Assembly (NCBI GenBank): GCA_024693135.1
Contig: JAILLN010000009.1
Span: 1-64,000 of the forward strand
DNA length: 64,000 bases
Origin: Lachnospiraceae bacterium
Lineage (GTDB): Bacteria > Bacillota > Clostridia > Lachnospirales > Lachnospiraceae
Direction: 5' to 3'
Shown: in pieces, positions 1-8,454 of the stretch
How the letters are laid out: each line of letters begins with the position of its first letter
Position numbering within the stretch: position 1 is the first letter of the stretch
Program-made: the position numbers and the translations under genes
The notes under the pieces: model-generated
What the model was told of the DNA's origin: nothing
The model's database searches: none
What the model saw: the letters and a program-made list of their open reading frames with translations, nothing else

Positions 1-322
1 GAGCTTCCCGCCGGCTTCGACTATGCAATCTCGGCTATGTGAGCCAACGATAAAGCGTGTTGTCTCACATGGCAGCCGATCTTGCAAGTCTACGCAGGCG
101 GCAATCTCCGCGTGTTCGCGGAAAGAGGCTCCTTAGGAAACGTCAAGGCCCTTGGCGGCTCACCCCTCGCAGAACCAATGGAAGCCAGCGAAGGCTGTTT
201 CAAACATGTAATATCTTCTCACGTTCTATGCATCTTTTATTCGTTACGAAGGCGGGGCCGAATATGCACAGCGTGGAGGGGGAGCCGGGGAAAAGGAACT
301 CTGCAAGGCCCTAATGCCGGCG
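1..322 (+). repeat. Copy A of a ~320 bp dispersed repeat (possible structured RNA)
   Basis: This stretch recurs at 40791-41112 on the opposite strand with about 85% identity by eye. It may begin before the window. Bases 31-43 pair with 64-79 (TCGGCT/AGCCGA, then ATGTGAG/CTCACAT with a 3-base bulge). The other copy keeps the whole stem with three compensatory base-pair changes. An invariant CCGCG-TGTT-CGCGG hairpin lies near 108-121. Reading frames across it differ in length and stops between copies, so it is probably not a conventional gene. Function is unknown; a structured non-coding RNA or a repetitive intergenic element fits best. Confidence 0.7.
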
Positions 323-423
323 ACCCCGGGCGACCACCGGCACTTCAATCAAGCAGCCTTCCCTTGATCAGATTTGTGCAATATTCACAAAAATAGAATC
401 CTAAAATGAGTATATTTGTCATA
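323..423. other. AT-rich intergenic stretch with small inverted repeats
   Basis: Between the repeat and the uronate operon promoter there is no convincing gene. Two short hairpins can be drawn: ATCAAG/CTTGAT near 347-367, and TTTGTG/CACAAA near 373-391. Either could be the 3' end of a transcript from the repeat or a regulator site. Neither is followed by a clear T-run. Confidence 0.35.
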
Positions 424-452
424 TTGCCATAAGCATATCCCAGTGCTAACAT
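424..452 (+). promoter_or_regulatory. Promoter of the uronate operon
   Basis: TTGCCA (424-429) and TAACAT (447-452) are separated by 17 bp. The -10 lies inside the first of two operator-like repeats (446-457). This is the only good sigma-A-like pair upstream of the TRAP binding-protein gene. The -10 matches the consensus at only four of six positions, as expected for a regulated promoter. Confidence 0.5.
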
Positions 453-477
453 GTCAGTAGGATAACTAACATGTCAG
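446..477. promoter_or_regulatory. Two direct repeats CTAACATGTCAG, probable operator
   Basis: CTAACATGTCAG occurs at 446-457 and again at 466-477, with a 20 bp period that puts both on one face of the helix. Each repeat is itself nearly palindromic around ACATGT (10 of 12 positions). The first covers the predicted -10 and the second the likely transcription start. Binding would therefore block transcription. The GntR/FCD regulator encoded in the same operon is the obvious candidate ligand-controlled repressor; this link is inferred. Confidence 0.5.
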
Positions 478-526
478 AGCGCGGATACCAGCGCTCACAA
501 AACAAGAAAACCAGGAGGAACAGGTT

Positions 527-1651
527 ATGAAGATGAAAAAACTGATGTCTCTGTTGCTTGCCGGAACCATGGTACTTTCCATGACAGCCTGCGGTCTTGA
601 GAGCGCAGCTCCGGCCGCTCCGGCTGAGGCCCCCGCAGCAGAAGAAGCCCCCGCAGAAGAGGCTCCTGAAGCTGAGGCAGAAGCTCCTGCAGAGGAAGCT
701 CCCGCAGAGGAGAGCGCGGCTTCCGCAGATCCGGCTGTGACCTTAGTCATGGCAGAAGTGAACCCGCTTGATACCATCGTGGGACAGATGGATACCAAGT
801 TCAAGGAGGAAGTGGAAAGGCTTTCCGGCGGCTCCATTACCATTGACCTGCAGGCATCCGGCGTGCTCGGTTCCGAAAACGATGTGCTCGATACGATCCT
901 TGGCGGTGGCGGCACCATCCAGATGTCCCGTATTTCCGCATTCGCTCTTACAAGCTACGGCGGAGAGAAGTCCAAGCTGCTTTCCATCCCTTATACTTTT
1001 GCAAACAGGGATCATTTCTGGAATTTCGTACACTCCGATCTGGCGAAGGAGTTCCTTGAGGAGCCTTCACAGAAGGGCTCCGGTATCCGCGGCCTCTTCT
1101 ACGGAGAGGAAGGCTTCCGTCATTTCTTCTCCAAGACTCCGGTTGCCGGCATGGAAGACCTGAAGGGCATGAAGATCCGTGTTTCCAATGACCCGGTTAT
1201 GAACGGCATGGTTGAAGGCCTTGGGGCATCTCCGACAGTGGTTGACTTCGGCGAGCTGTATTCCGCACTTCAGACCGGAGTAGTTGATGCGGCCGAGCAG
1301 CCCATCGCAAACTATCAGGCAAATGCATTTGACGAAGTTGCTCCGAACCTGATCCTGGATGGACATACCCTTGGCGCAGTGCAGGTCATCATCACAGATG
1401 AGGCTTGGGACGGACTGACCGAGGCACAGCAGGCGGCCATCACCGAGGCTTCCCAGATCGCATCCGACTACTGCCGTGAGCTTTCCGAAGACGCAGAGAA
1501 CAAGGTGCTCCAGGAGCTGAAGGACAAGGGCGTGAACGTGGTTGACGTGGAAGACAAGACTCCTTGGCAGGAAGCCTGCAAGGCAGTTATCGAGGAGAAT
1601 ACCAAGGATCAGGCTGACCTGTATCAGCAGCTGCTTGACCTGGCAAAGTAA
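527..1651 (+). CDS. TRAP transporter substrate-binding lipoprotein (DctP family)
   Basis: This is the extracytoplasmic solute receptor of a tripartite ATP-independent periplasmic (TRAP) transporter. A lipoprotein signal peptide ends in MTAC with the lipidated cysteine at residue 22. An unusually long Ala/Pro/Glu tether (about 23-70) then leads into a DctP fold. The family-typical segment with GMEDLKGMKIRV and DPVMNGMVEGLGASPT is present. The two membrane subunits follow directly. Given the downstream enzymes, the substrate is probably galacturonate, glucuronate or an unsaturated uronate. AACCAGGAGGAACAGG supplies the ribosome binding site. Family assignment is firm, substrate is inferred. Confidence 0.92.
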   Translation: MKMKKLMSLLLAGTMVLSMTACGLESAAPAAPAEAPAAEEAPAEEAPEAEAEAPAEEAPAEESAASADPAVTLVMAEVNPLDTIVGQMDTKFKEEVERLSGGSITIDLQASGVLGSENDVLDTILGGGGTIQMSRISAFALTSYGGEKSKLLSIPYTFANRDHFWNFVHSDLAKEFLEEPSQKGSGIRGLFYGEEGFRHFFSKTPVAGMEDLKGMKIRVSNDPVMNGMVEGLGASPTVVDFGELYSALQTGVVDAAEQPIANYQANAFDEVAPNLILDGHTLGAVQVIITDEAWDGLTEAQQAAITEASQIASDYCRELSEDAENKVLQELKDKGVNVVDVEDKTPWQEACKAVIEENTKDQADLYQQLLDLAK

Positions 1652-1690
1652 GAAAAACCACAGCCTTTACAAGTTATAAGAGGTACAAAA

Positions 1691-1720
1691 AGGGCACGGG
1701 GTCTTTGGGCTCTGTGCCCT
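1691..1720 (+). terminator. Intercistronic hairpin after the TRAP binding protein
   Basis: AGGGCAC (1691-1697) pairs with GTGCCCT (1714-1720), and the stem extends inward with GGG/CTC. It sits in the 93 bp gap between the binding-protein and small-permease genes and lacks a strong T-run. It may act as a partial terminator or RNA stabiliser, giving more binding protein than permease. Confidence 0.5.
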
Positions 1721-1744
1721 ATCTTTATCAAGAAAGGAGCAATT

Positions 1745-2314
1745 ATGCCGGCCGTATTTGAGAAATTGGACAAGATCAAGCCTGCCTACGATTTGGTTTA
1801 CAACGTGACGGCGGTGATCTGCAAGCTGTTTTTGGTAGCGGATATCCTGGTAGTCAGCTTTCAGGTAGCCGGCCGCTACATTCCCTTCATCCCGGATCCG
1901 TCCTGGACCGAGCAGGTGGTGCTGACCTTGATGTCCTATATGGCGGTGCTTTCCGCCGCCCTGGCGATCCGGAGGGGGGCTCATATCCGCATGACAGCCT
2001 TTGACCGGTATCTGCCAAAGAAACTGTTGAAAGTTCTGGATATCTGTGCTGATGCGGCAATCCTGATCCTTGCCTTCATCATGATCTTTGAGGGCTGGAA
2101 GTATGCGGTCCAGATCGGGAGCAAGGGGAATTATGAGAGCATGCCCTGGCTGTCCCGGTTCTGGATGTATTTTCCGGTATCTCTGGCGGGGATCGCTATG
2201 CTGATCTTTGAGATCGAGGCGATCTATAACCACATCAAATCTTTCTTTGTGCCAGAGAAGGCAAAGGAGGAGGCTGTGGCAGAGGGAGAGAAGGAAGGAG
2301 GGAAAAAGAAATGA
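1745..2314 (+). CDS. TRAP transporter small permease (DctQ family)
   Basis: This is the small integral membrane subunit, 189 residues with four hydrophobic segments (roughly 20-40, 55-75, 95-120, 140-165). The family-typical stretch around WTEQVVLTLMSYMAVLSAA followed by RRGAHIRM is present. The C-terminus is charged (KEGGKKK). It overlaps the large-permease start by four bases (ATGA), indicating translational coupling. With the DctP and DctM neighbours it forms a Na+-driven uptake system for acidic sugars. Confidence 0.9.
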   Translation: MPAVFEKLDKIKPAYDLVYNVTAVICKLFLVADILVVSFQVAGRYIPFIPDPSWTEQVVLTLMSYMAVLSAALAIRRGAHIRMTAFDRYLPKKLLKVLDICADAAILILAFIMIFEGWKYAVQIGSKGNYESMPWLSRFWMYFPVSLAGIAMLIFEIEAIYNHIKSFFVPEKAKEEAVAEGEKEGGKKK

Positions 2315-3603
2315 GTACAAGCACATTGGCCATTGTAGTATTGCTCGGCAGCTTCTTTCTGATGATCCTGCTCCGGTTTCCCATCGCATATGCGGTGGCG
2401 CTTTCCTCGGTGCTCTGCCTTAGGGTGCAGAATCTTCCGCTTTCTACTTTATGCCAGTTTATGGTAAAGGGGATCAGCTCCTTCAGTCTGATGGCGGTGC
2501 CCTTTTTCATTACCATGGGGGTGCTCATGGGCAAGGGAGGCATTTCCGAGAAGCTGATCGACCTGGCAAATGCCTGCGTGGGCTGGATGACCGGAGGCAT
2601 GGCCATGGTGAATATCGTGGCTTCCTATTTCTTCGGAGGCATCTCCGGCTCTGCTTCGGCAGATACCGCATCCCTTGGCTCCATCCTGATCCCCATGATG
2701 GCGGACCAGGGCTATGACAAGGATTTCTCCACGGCCGTCACCATCACCTCCTCCTGCGAGGGGCTTTTGGTGCCGCCCTCCCATAACATGGTCATTTATG
2801 CCATGTCGGCCGGAGGCGTTTCCGTGGGAGCGCTCTTTTTGGCAGGTTATATCCCCGGGGCTCTGCTTGCCGCTACGCTCATGGTTGGATCCTATATCAT
2901 TTCCAAAAGAAGGAAATATCCAAAGGGAGATAAGTTCTCCTTCAAGGTTCTCTTAAAGCAGCTGAGTATTTCCATCTGGGCCCTGGCCGCCATCATCATC
3001 GTGGTGGTAGGCGTGGTAGGCGGGGCATTTACGGCTACGGAGTCCGCGGCCATCGCCGTGATCTACAGTCTCATTGTTTCCGTCTTTATCTACCGGGGCA
3101 TGGACTGGAAGGGTGTCTGGAAGGCTTTGGATGAATGTGTCAATACGCTTTCCATCGTCCTGATCCTGATCGCGACATCTGCCGTCTTCGGCAACTGCCT
3201 TACCCGGCTTCATGTGCCGGATCTGGCGGCCAAGGCGATCATCGGCATCAGTGATAATCCCTATATTATCGCCCTGCTTTTGGATCTGATCCTGCTGCTT
3301 TTGGGCTGCATCATGGATATGGCGCCCATCATCCTCATCGCGACACCGATCCTGCTTCCCATCGCTACCTCGATCGGGATCAGCCCCATCCAGTTCGGCA
3401 TCATCATCGTGCTGAATTGCGGTATCGGGCTTCTTACCCCTCCGGTGGGCGCGGTGCTCTTTATCGGATCTGCGGTGGCGAAGCTTCCCATGGAAAAGGT
3501 GGTAAAGGCGACGATCCCATTCTATCTCTGTATGATCGTGACGCTGCTTTTGGTCACGTTCATCCCGGAGATCAGCTTATTCCTGCCGAATCTGTTTAAG
3601 TGA
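2311..3603 (+). CDS. TRAP transporter large permease (DctM family)
   Basis: This is the large transport subunit, 430 residues with about 12 membrane segments. Family hallmarks include the early PFFITMGVLMGKGGIS stretch, FFGGISGSASADTASLG, and the closing LTPPVGAVLFIGSAVAK. It is coupled to dctQ by an ATGA overlap. It probably catalyses Na+-dependent uptake of uronates delivered by the binding protein. No truncation is visible. Confidence 0.93.
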   Translation: MSTSTLAIVVLLGSFFLMILLRFPIAYAVALSSVLCLRVQNLPLSTLCQFMVKGISSFSLMAVPFFITMGVLMGKGGISEKLIDLANACVGWMTGGMAMVNIVASYFFGGISGSASADTASLGSILIPMMADQGYDKDFSTAVTITSSCEGLLVPPSHNMVIYAMSAGGVSVGALFLAGYIPGALLAATLMVGSYIISKRRKYPKGDKFSFKVLLKQLSISIWALAAIIIVVVGVVGGAFTATESAAIAVIYSLIVSVFIYRGMDWKGVWKALDECVNTLSIVLILIATSAVFGNCLTRLHVPDLAAKAIIGISDNPYIIALLLDLILLLLGCIMDMAPIILIATPILLPIATSIGISPIQFGIIIVLNCGIGLLTPPVGAVLFIGSAVAKLPMEKVVKATIPFYLCMIVTLLLVTFIPEISLFLPNLFK

Positions 3604-3645
3604 TCGGAGGGGAAGAAAAATGTGTTTGGTTAAAGGAGGAATGAA

Positions 3646-4974
3646 ATGGCAAGGGAAAAAGTGATCCAGTTTGGGGAAGGCGGCTTCCTGCGGGGATTTG
3701 TGGACTACTTCCTGCATAAGCTCAATGAAAAGGGAGTATGGGAAGGCAAGGTAGTGGTGGTACAGCCCATCGAGAAGGGGATGTGCGCGATGCTTGAAAA
3801 GCAGAACTGCGAATACAACCTGTATCTCAGGGGGATCGAGGATGGGAAGGTAGTGAACGAGCGCACCCATGTGGAGGTGATCTCCCGCTGCGTGAATCCC
3901 TATACCCAATTTGACGAATACATGAAGCTGGCCGAGAATCCGGATTTCCGCTTCATCATTTCCAATACCACGGAGGCGGGCATCGAATATATCGGGACAG
4001 AGAAGAAGGACGACCGTCCAGCAAAGAGCTATCCGGCCAAGCTGACCCAGCTTCTGTATCACAGGTATGAGCTGAAGCTGCCGGGCTTCATCCTGATCCC
4101 CTGCGAGCTCATCGATGACAATGCAGACCACCTGAAGGAGTGCATTCTGAAATATGCCGCCCTCTGGGAACTGCCGGAGGATTTCGTCCAGTGGATCCAA
4201 AATGAGAATGTATTCTGCAATTCCCTGGTGGACCGGATCGTGACAGGCTATCCCAGGGATGAGGCGGAGGCGCTCTGGAAGGAGATCGGCTATGAAGACA
4301 ATATGCTGGATACGGCGGAGATCTTTCATCTTTGGGTGATCCAGGGAAACCATGAGGATGAGCTGCCCTTTAATAAAGCCGGCTTCCACGTGGTCTGGAC
4401 GGATGACGTGCATCCCTACAAGAGAAGGAAGGTAAGGATCCTGAACGGGGGACATACCTCCATGGTTTTAGGGGCATATCTATATGGGCTTCAGACCGTG
4501 GGGGAATGCATGAAGGATGAGACAGTATCGGCCTTCCTGAGGAAGTGCGTTTTTGAGGAGATCGTGCCTACACTGGGAAATAATGAGACGGACATTGCCT
4601 TCGGAAATGCCGTGATGGAGCGGTTTTCCAATCCCTTCATCAAGCATCAGCTGCTGTCCATCGCGCTGAATTCGGTCAGTAAATTCCAGGTGAGGGTACT
4701 GCCCACCATATTGGAGTATAAGGAAAAATTCGGGGAATATCCGCCGGCATTGACCTTTTCCATGGCTGCGCTTATCGCATTCTACAGGACGGATCATGCC
4801 AATGACGGGGAGGAGATCATGGCTTTCATGAAGGATGCATCAGTGGCGGACATTCTGAAAAAGAAGGAATACTGGGATGCGGACTTAAGCGGGATGATCC
4901 CCATGGTGGAGGATTATTACCGGCTCATCCAGGAGAAGGGCATGAAGGAGGCATACCGGGCTGTGCTTGCCTGA
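3646..4974 (+). CDS. uxaB: Tagaturonate reductase (altronate oxidoreductase)
   Basis: A member of the mannitol dehydrogenase superfamily that reduces tagaturonate to altronate with NADH in galacturonate breakdown. The N-terminal nucleotide-binding start QFGEGGFLRGFVDYFL and the catalytic-domain motif KVRILNGGHTSMV, typical of UxaB, are visible. The 442 residues are slightly shorter than enterobacterial UxaB. The start follows a near-perfect AAAGGAGG. Altronate dehydratase is next, and glucuronate isomerase, which makes tagaturonate, follows. Confidence 0.9.
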   Translation: MAREKVIQFGEGGFLRGFVDYFLHKLNEKGVWEGKVVVVQPIEKGMCAMLEKQNCEYNLYLRGIEDGKVVNERTHVEVISRCVNPYTQFDEYMKLAENPDFRFIISNTTEAGIEYIGTEKKDDRPAKSYPAKLTQLLYHRYELKLPGFILIPCELIDDNADHLKECILKYAALWELPEDFVQWIQNENVFCNSLVDRIVTGYPRDEAEALWKEIGYEDNMLDTAEIFHLWVIQGNHEDELPFNKAGFHVVWTDDVHPYKRRKVRILNGGHTSMVLGAYLYGLQTVGECMKDETVSAFLRKCVFEEIVPTLGNNETDIAFGNAVMERFSNPFIKHQLLSIALNSVSKFQVRVLPTILEYKEKFGEYPPALTFSMAALIAFYRTDHANDGEEIMAFMKDASVADILKKKEYWDADLSGMIPMVEDYYRLIQEKGMKEAYRAVLA

Positions 4975-5044
4975 AGGACAGGCTTTAAGGATACAGAAAG
5001 ACAGGATTTAGGGAAGATAAGGAAGGATAAAAGGAGAGCAGCGG

Positions 5045-6538
5045 ATGCAGGAGGTTTTACGGATCAGCCCGATCGATAACGTGGCGGTGGCTCTTACGGA
5101 GCTGAAGGCCGGGGCAGAGGTTCGCTTTGGCCATGAAGGGATCGTCTTAAAGGAAGCGGTCTCGATGGGACACAAGCTTGCCCTGAAGGATATCCCGGAA
5201 GGGGAAAAGGTGATCAAATATGGATTTCCCATCGGCATTGCGAAAACCTTCATCCCGGCGGGCAGCCATGTGCACGTGCACAACCTGAAGACGGGTCTTC
5301 AAGACAACCTTGCGTATGAATACCATCCGTCTCCGGCAAAGGCCAGGGTGGCGCTGCCGGAGGGAGAGAATACCTTTCTGGGCTATGAGCGGCCGGATGG
5401 CAGGGCAGGGGTCCGCAATGAGCTCTGGATCGTTCCCACGGTGGGCTGCGTAAATGCCATCGCCCGGAGGATCGAGCAGGAGGCGAAGGGGCTTGCCGGA
5501 GGCAATATCGAAAGTGTGGTGGCCCTCAGCCATCCCTACGGCTGCTCCCAGATGGGGGATGACCAGGAAAATACCAGGGAGGCCATCTCTGCCCTGATCC
5601 GGCATCCCAACGCCGGAGGGGTACTGGTACTGGGGCTTGGCTGTGAGAATTCCGGCATTGAAGTCCTTAAGGAGGGCGGCTATCTGGACGGCATGGATGA
5701 GAGCCGTGTCCGCTTCTTAAAATGCCAGGACAGTGACGATGAGGTAAAGGATGGGGTAAGGCTTCTTACGGAGCTTGCAGAGCAGGCCAGGGGCTTTACA
5801 CGGAAAAGCATTCCGGTGGACCGGCTCATCGTGGGCTTGAAATGCGGAGGCTCCGACGGGCTTTCCGGGATCACGGCAAATCCAGTGGTGGGGCGGTTTT
5901 CCGATCTCATCACATCCGCCGGGGGAAGCACGATCCTTACAGAGGTACCGGAGATGTTTGGCGCGGAGACCATATTGATGAACCGTGCCGCTAATGAAGA
6001 GGTCTTTCATAAGACTGTGAAGCTCATCAATGATTTCAAGGATTATTTCCGGGAGCATGGGCAGACGATCTATGAGAATCCTTCCCCGGGAAATAAGGCA
6101 GGAGGCATCTCCACCCTGGAGGATAAGGCCTTAGGCTGTACCCAGAAGTCGGGCTTCGGCCCTGTCATGGATGTGCTTTCTTATGGGGAGAGCCTGAAAA
6201 AGAAGGGCCTGAATCTGCTGAATGCACCGGGCAATGACCTGGTGGCAAGCACCGCCCTGGTTCTCTCCGGAGCCCAGATCGTGCTCTTTACCACAGGGAG
6301 GGGGACGCCCTTTGCCAGCGCCGTGCCCACGGTAAAGATCTCCTCCAACAGCCCCCTTGCCTCCCATAAGAAAAACTGGATCGATTTTGACGCCGGAAGG
6401 CTGCTTGACGGGGCGGGCCTGGATGAGCTGGGGCTTTCCCTCTACCGGATGGTGCTTGACATCGCCTCGGGGCAGAAAGTCTTAAGCGAAGAGGGCTTCC
6501 GGGACTTTGCCATATTTAAGAAAGGAGTGACTTTATGA
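5045..6538 (+). CDS. uxaA: Altronate dehydratase
   Basis: Dehydrates D-altronate to 2-keto-3-deoxygluconate (KDG). The 497-residue protein has an N-terminal SAF domain (about 1-95) and the large UxaA catalytic domain. The latter shows GYERPDGRAGVRNELWIVPTVG, the conserved SHPYGCSQMGDD and GLKCGGSDGLSG motifs. The conserved Cys and His residues fit the family's metal-dependent site. ATGA overlap couples it to uxaC. It has the same full-length single-chain form as E. coli UxaA. Confidence 0.95.
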   Translation: MQEVLRISPIDNVAVALTELKAGAEVRFGHEGIVLKEAVSMGHKLALKDIPEGEKVIKYGFPIGIAKTFIPAGSHVHVHNLKTGLQDNLAYEYHPSPAKARVALPEGENTFLGYERPDGRAGVRNELWIVPTVGCVNAIARRIEQEAKGLAGGNIESVVALSHPYGCSQMGDDQENTREAISALIRHPNAGGVLVLGLGCENSGIEVLKEGGYLDGMDESRVRFLKCQDSDDEVKDGVRLLTELAEQARGFTRKSIPVDRLIVGLKCGGSDGLSGITANPVVGRFSDLITSAGGSTILTEVPEMFGAETILMNRAANEEVFHKTVKLINDFKDYFREHGQTIYENPSPGNKAGGISTLEDKALGCTQKSGFGPVMDVLSYGESLKKKGLNLLNAPGNDLVASTALVLSGAQIVLFTTGRGTPFASAVPTVKISSNSPLASHKKNWIDFDAGRLLDGAGLDELGLSLYRMVLDIASGQKVLSEEGFRDFAIFKKGVTL

Positions 6539-7956
6539 AAGCATTTATGGATCGGGATTTCCTGCTGGATACGGAATCCGCAAGGAGGCTGTACAGGGAA
6601 TATGCCGACATGAAAAAGATACCGGTATTGGATTATCACTGCCATATCAATCCGCAGGAGATCTATGAAGACCGGAAATATGACAATATCGCCCAGGTCT
6701 GGCTTGGAGGCGACCATTATAAATGGAGGCAGATGCGGACCATGGGGGTGGAGGAAAAATACGTGACCGGAGATGCTTCCGACCGGGAGAAATTCCAGAA
6801 ATGGGCCGAGACCCTTCCGAAGCTCATCGGAAACCCGCTTTATCACTGGTCCCATCTGGAGCTCCGCTATTACTTCGGCTATGAGGGAAACCTCAATGGG
6901 GATACGGCCGAGGAGGTCTGGACGCTGTGTAATGAAAAACTCCGTTCCGATGATTTTACGGTACGGAATCTGATCCGCATGTCCAACGTGAAGCTGATCT
7001 GTACTACGGATGATCCGGTGGATTCTCTTATCTGGCATGAAAAGCTGAAGGCGGATGAACGCTTTGAGGTGCAGGTTTTGCCGGCATGGAGGCCGGATAA
7101 GGTCAATAACATCGAAAAGCCGGATTTTGCAGATTATATGAAAAAGCTGGCGGAAGTCTCCGGCGTGGAGATCAACAGCCTTGCTTCCCTGAGGGAGGCT
7201 CTGGAAAAGAGGCTTGATTTCTTTGCGGACCACGGGTGTCTTGTCAGCGATCATGCTCTGGAATACGTGATGTTTGCGCCCGCGTCCGAGGAAGAGCTGG
7301 AGCAGATCCTGAAAAAGGGCCTTCAGGGGGAGGCCGTATCCAGGCAGGAGGAGCTTCAATACAAGACCGGGATGATGCTTTATCTTGCAAAGCAGTACCA
7401 TAAACGTGGATGGGTCATGCAGCTGCATTATGGCTGCAAGAGGGACAATAACGCCCTGATGTATGAGAAGCTGGGGCCGGATACCGGATTTGACTGCATC
7501 AATAATTATGCGCCCTCGGCCCAGCTTGCGGACTTCCTGAACGCGCTTTCTGCTACCGATGAGGTGCCCAAGACCATCCTGTATTCCCTGAATCCCAATG
7601 ATGACGCGGCCATCGGCACGGTCCTTGGCTGCTTCCAGGGCGGCGGGGTCAGGTCCAGGCTCCAGCAGGGGAGCGCCTGGTGGTTTAACGATCATCTTGA
7701 GGGGATGGAGAAGCAGCTGAAGTCCCTGGCCAATCTTTCGGCTTTGGGCAATTTCGTAGGGATGCTGACCGACTCCAGATCCTTCCTTTCCTACACCCGG
7801 CATGACTACTTCCGGAGGATCTTATGCAGGCTCATCGGAGGCTGGGTGGAAAACGGGGAGTATCCCAATGATGACGCCCTGCTGGGAGAGATCATCAAGG
7901 GCATCTCCTTTAATAATGCAGTAGACTATTTTGGTTTTGACCTGAAGAAGGCTTAG
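6535..7956 (+). CDS. uxaC: Glucuronate isomerase
   Basis: Interconverts glucuronate/fructuronate and galacturonate/tagaturonate, the entry step of both saturated branches. It is an amidohydrolase-fold enzyme of 473 residues with the N-terminal DYHCHINPQEI metal-binding signature (His35, His37). Other family segments are CTTDDPVDSLIWH, MQLHYGCKRDNN and the terminal GMLTDSRSF, RHDYFRR. It overlaps uxaA and sits between the galacturonate and glucuronate branch genes, which fits its double role. Confidence 0.96.
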   Translation: MKAFMDRDFLLDTESARRLYREYADMKKIPVLDYHCHINPQEIYEDRKYDNIAQVWLGGDHYKWRQMRTMGVEEKYVTGDASDREKFQKWAETLPKLIGNPLYHWSHLELRYYFGYEGNLNGDTAEEVWTLCNEKLRSDDFTVRNLIRMSNVKLICTTDDPVDSLIWHEKLKADERFEVQVLPAWRPDKVNNIEKPDFADYMKKLAEVSGVEINSLASLREALEKRLDFFADHGCLVSDHALEYVMFAPASEEELEQILKKGLQGEAVSRQEELQYKTGMMLYLAKQYHKRGWVMQLHYGCKRDNNALMYEKLGPDTGFDCINNYAPSAQLADFLNALSATDEVPKTILYSLNPNDDAAIGTVLGCFQGGGVRSRLQQGSAWWFNDHLEGMEKQLKSLANLSALGNFVGMLTDSRSFLSYTRHDYFRRILCRLIGGWVENGEYPNDDALLGEIIKGISFNNAVDYFGFDLKKA

Positions 7957-7962
7957 GAAGAG

Positions 7963-8454
7963 ATGAAAGGCTTCACATACCGGTATCAGGTAAAGGCTTC
8001 GGATATCTGGCAGGTTCGGATGTATTATGCCTATGCTTCTTATCTTGCGGTGGTCAATCTGACCTGCATCATCGCTTCTGTGGCATTGATCGTGACACAG
8101 TGGGCAAAGGCCGGGGCGGTATTCCGGGCGGTCATGCTGATCTTCCTGTCCCTGTTCCTGGTCCTGCAGCCTCTGGTCATCTATCTGAATGCAAGAGCCC
8201 AGGCGAAGCAGCATCCGGAAGAGATCACTCTTTCCTTTGGAGAGGACGCGCTTACCATCGAGACGGCAGGCAGAAGGGAGCGGCATCCCTGGAATGACAT
8301 CATCAGCCTGACGGTGCGGCCGACGCTGGTCATCGTCTATACCGACCCGAGCCACGGATATATCCTGACAAACCGGGTATTAAAGGATACAAGGAAGGAA
8401 TTTTTGGAATTCGCCAGATCAAAAAGAGAAAAGAAAGGGATGAAAACGCGATGA
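7963..8454 (+). CDS. YcxB-like membrane protein
   Basis: A 163-residue protein with two membrane segments (about 24-46 and 52-72), then a cytosolic domain containing FGEDALTIETAGRRERHPWNDI. This resembles the YcxB-like C-terminal domain, a family without known biochemical function. It is embedded in the uronate operon, seven bases after uxaC and overlapping uxuA by ATGA, so it must be co-transcribed. It has no obvious catalytic motif. A role in uronate metabolism is not implied by family knowledge. Confidence 0.6.
   Translation: MKGFTYRYQVKASDIWQVRMYYAYASYLAVVNLTCIIASVALIVTQWAKAGAVFRAVMLIFLSLFLVLQPLVIYLNARAQAKQHPEEITLSFGEDALTIETAGRRERHPWNDIISLTVRPTLVIVYTDPSHGYILTNRVLKDTRKEFLEFARSKREKKGMKTR

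Noticed and set aside
57-396. Two overlapping frames in repeat copy A
   Set aside because: Their full lengths are not kept in copy B, and the hairpin covaries as RNA. Only the last 28 codons look coding-like, reported as a low-interest finding.
466-918. Minus-strand Ala/Ser-rich frame in the TRAP binding-protein gene
   Set aside because: It is the antisense of the Ala/Pro/Glu tether and has no ribosome binding site.
6442-7803. 453-codon minus-strand frame over uxaC
   Set aside because: It lies wholly antisense to a well-conserved enzyme gene; long antisense frames are common in GC-rich coding sequence.
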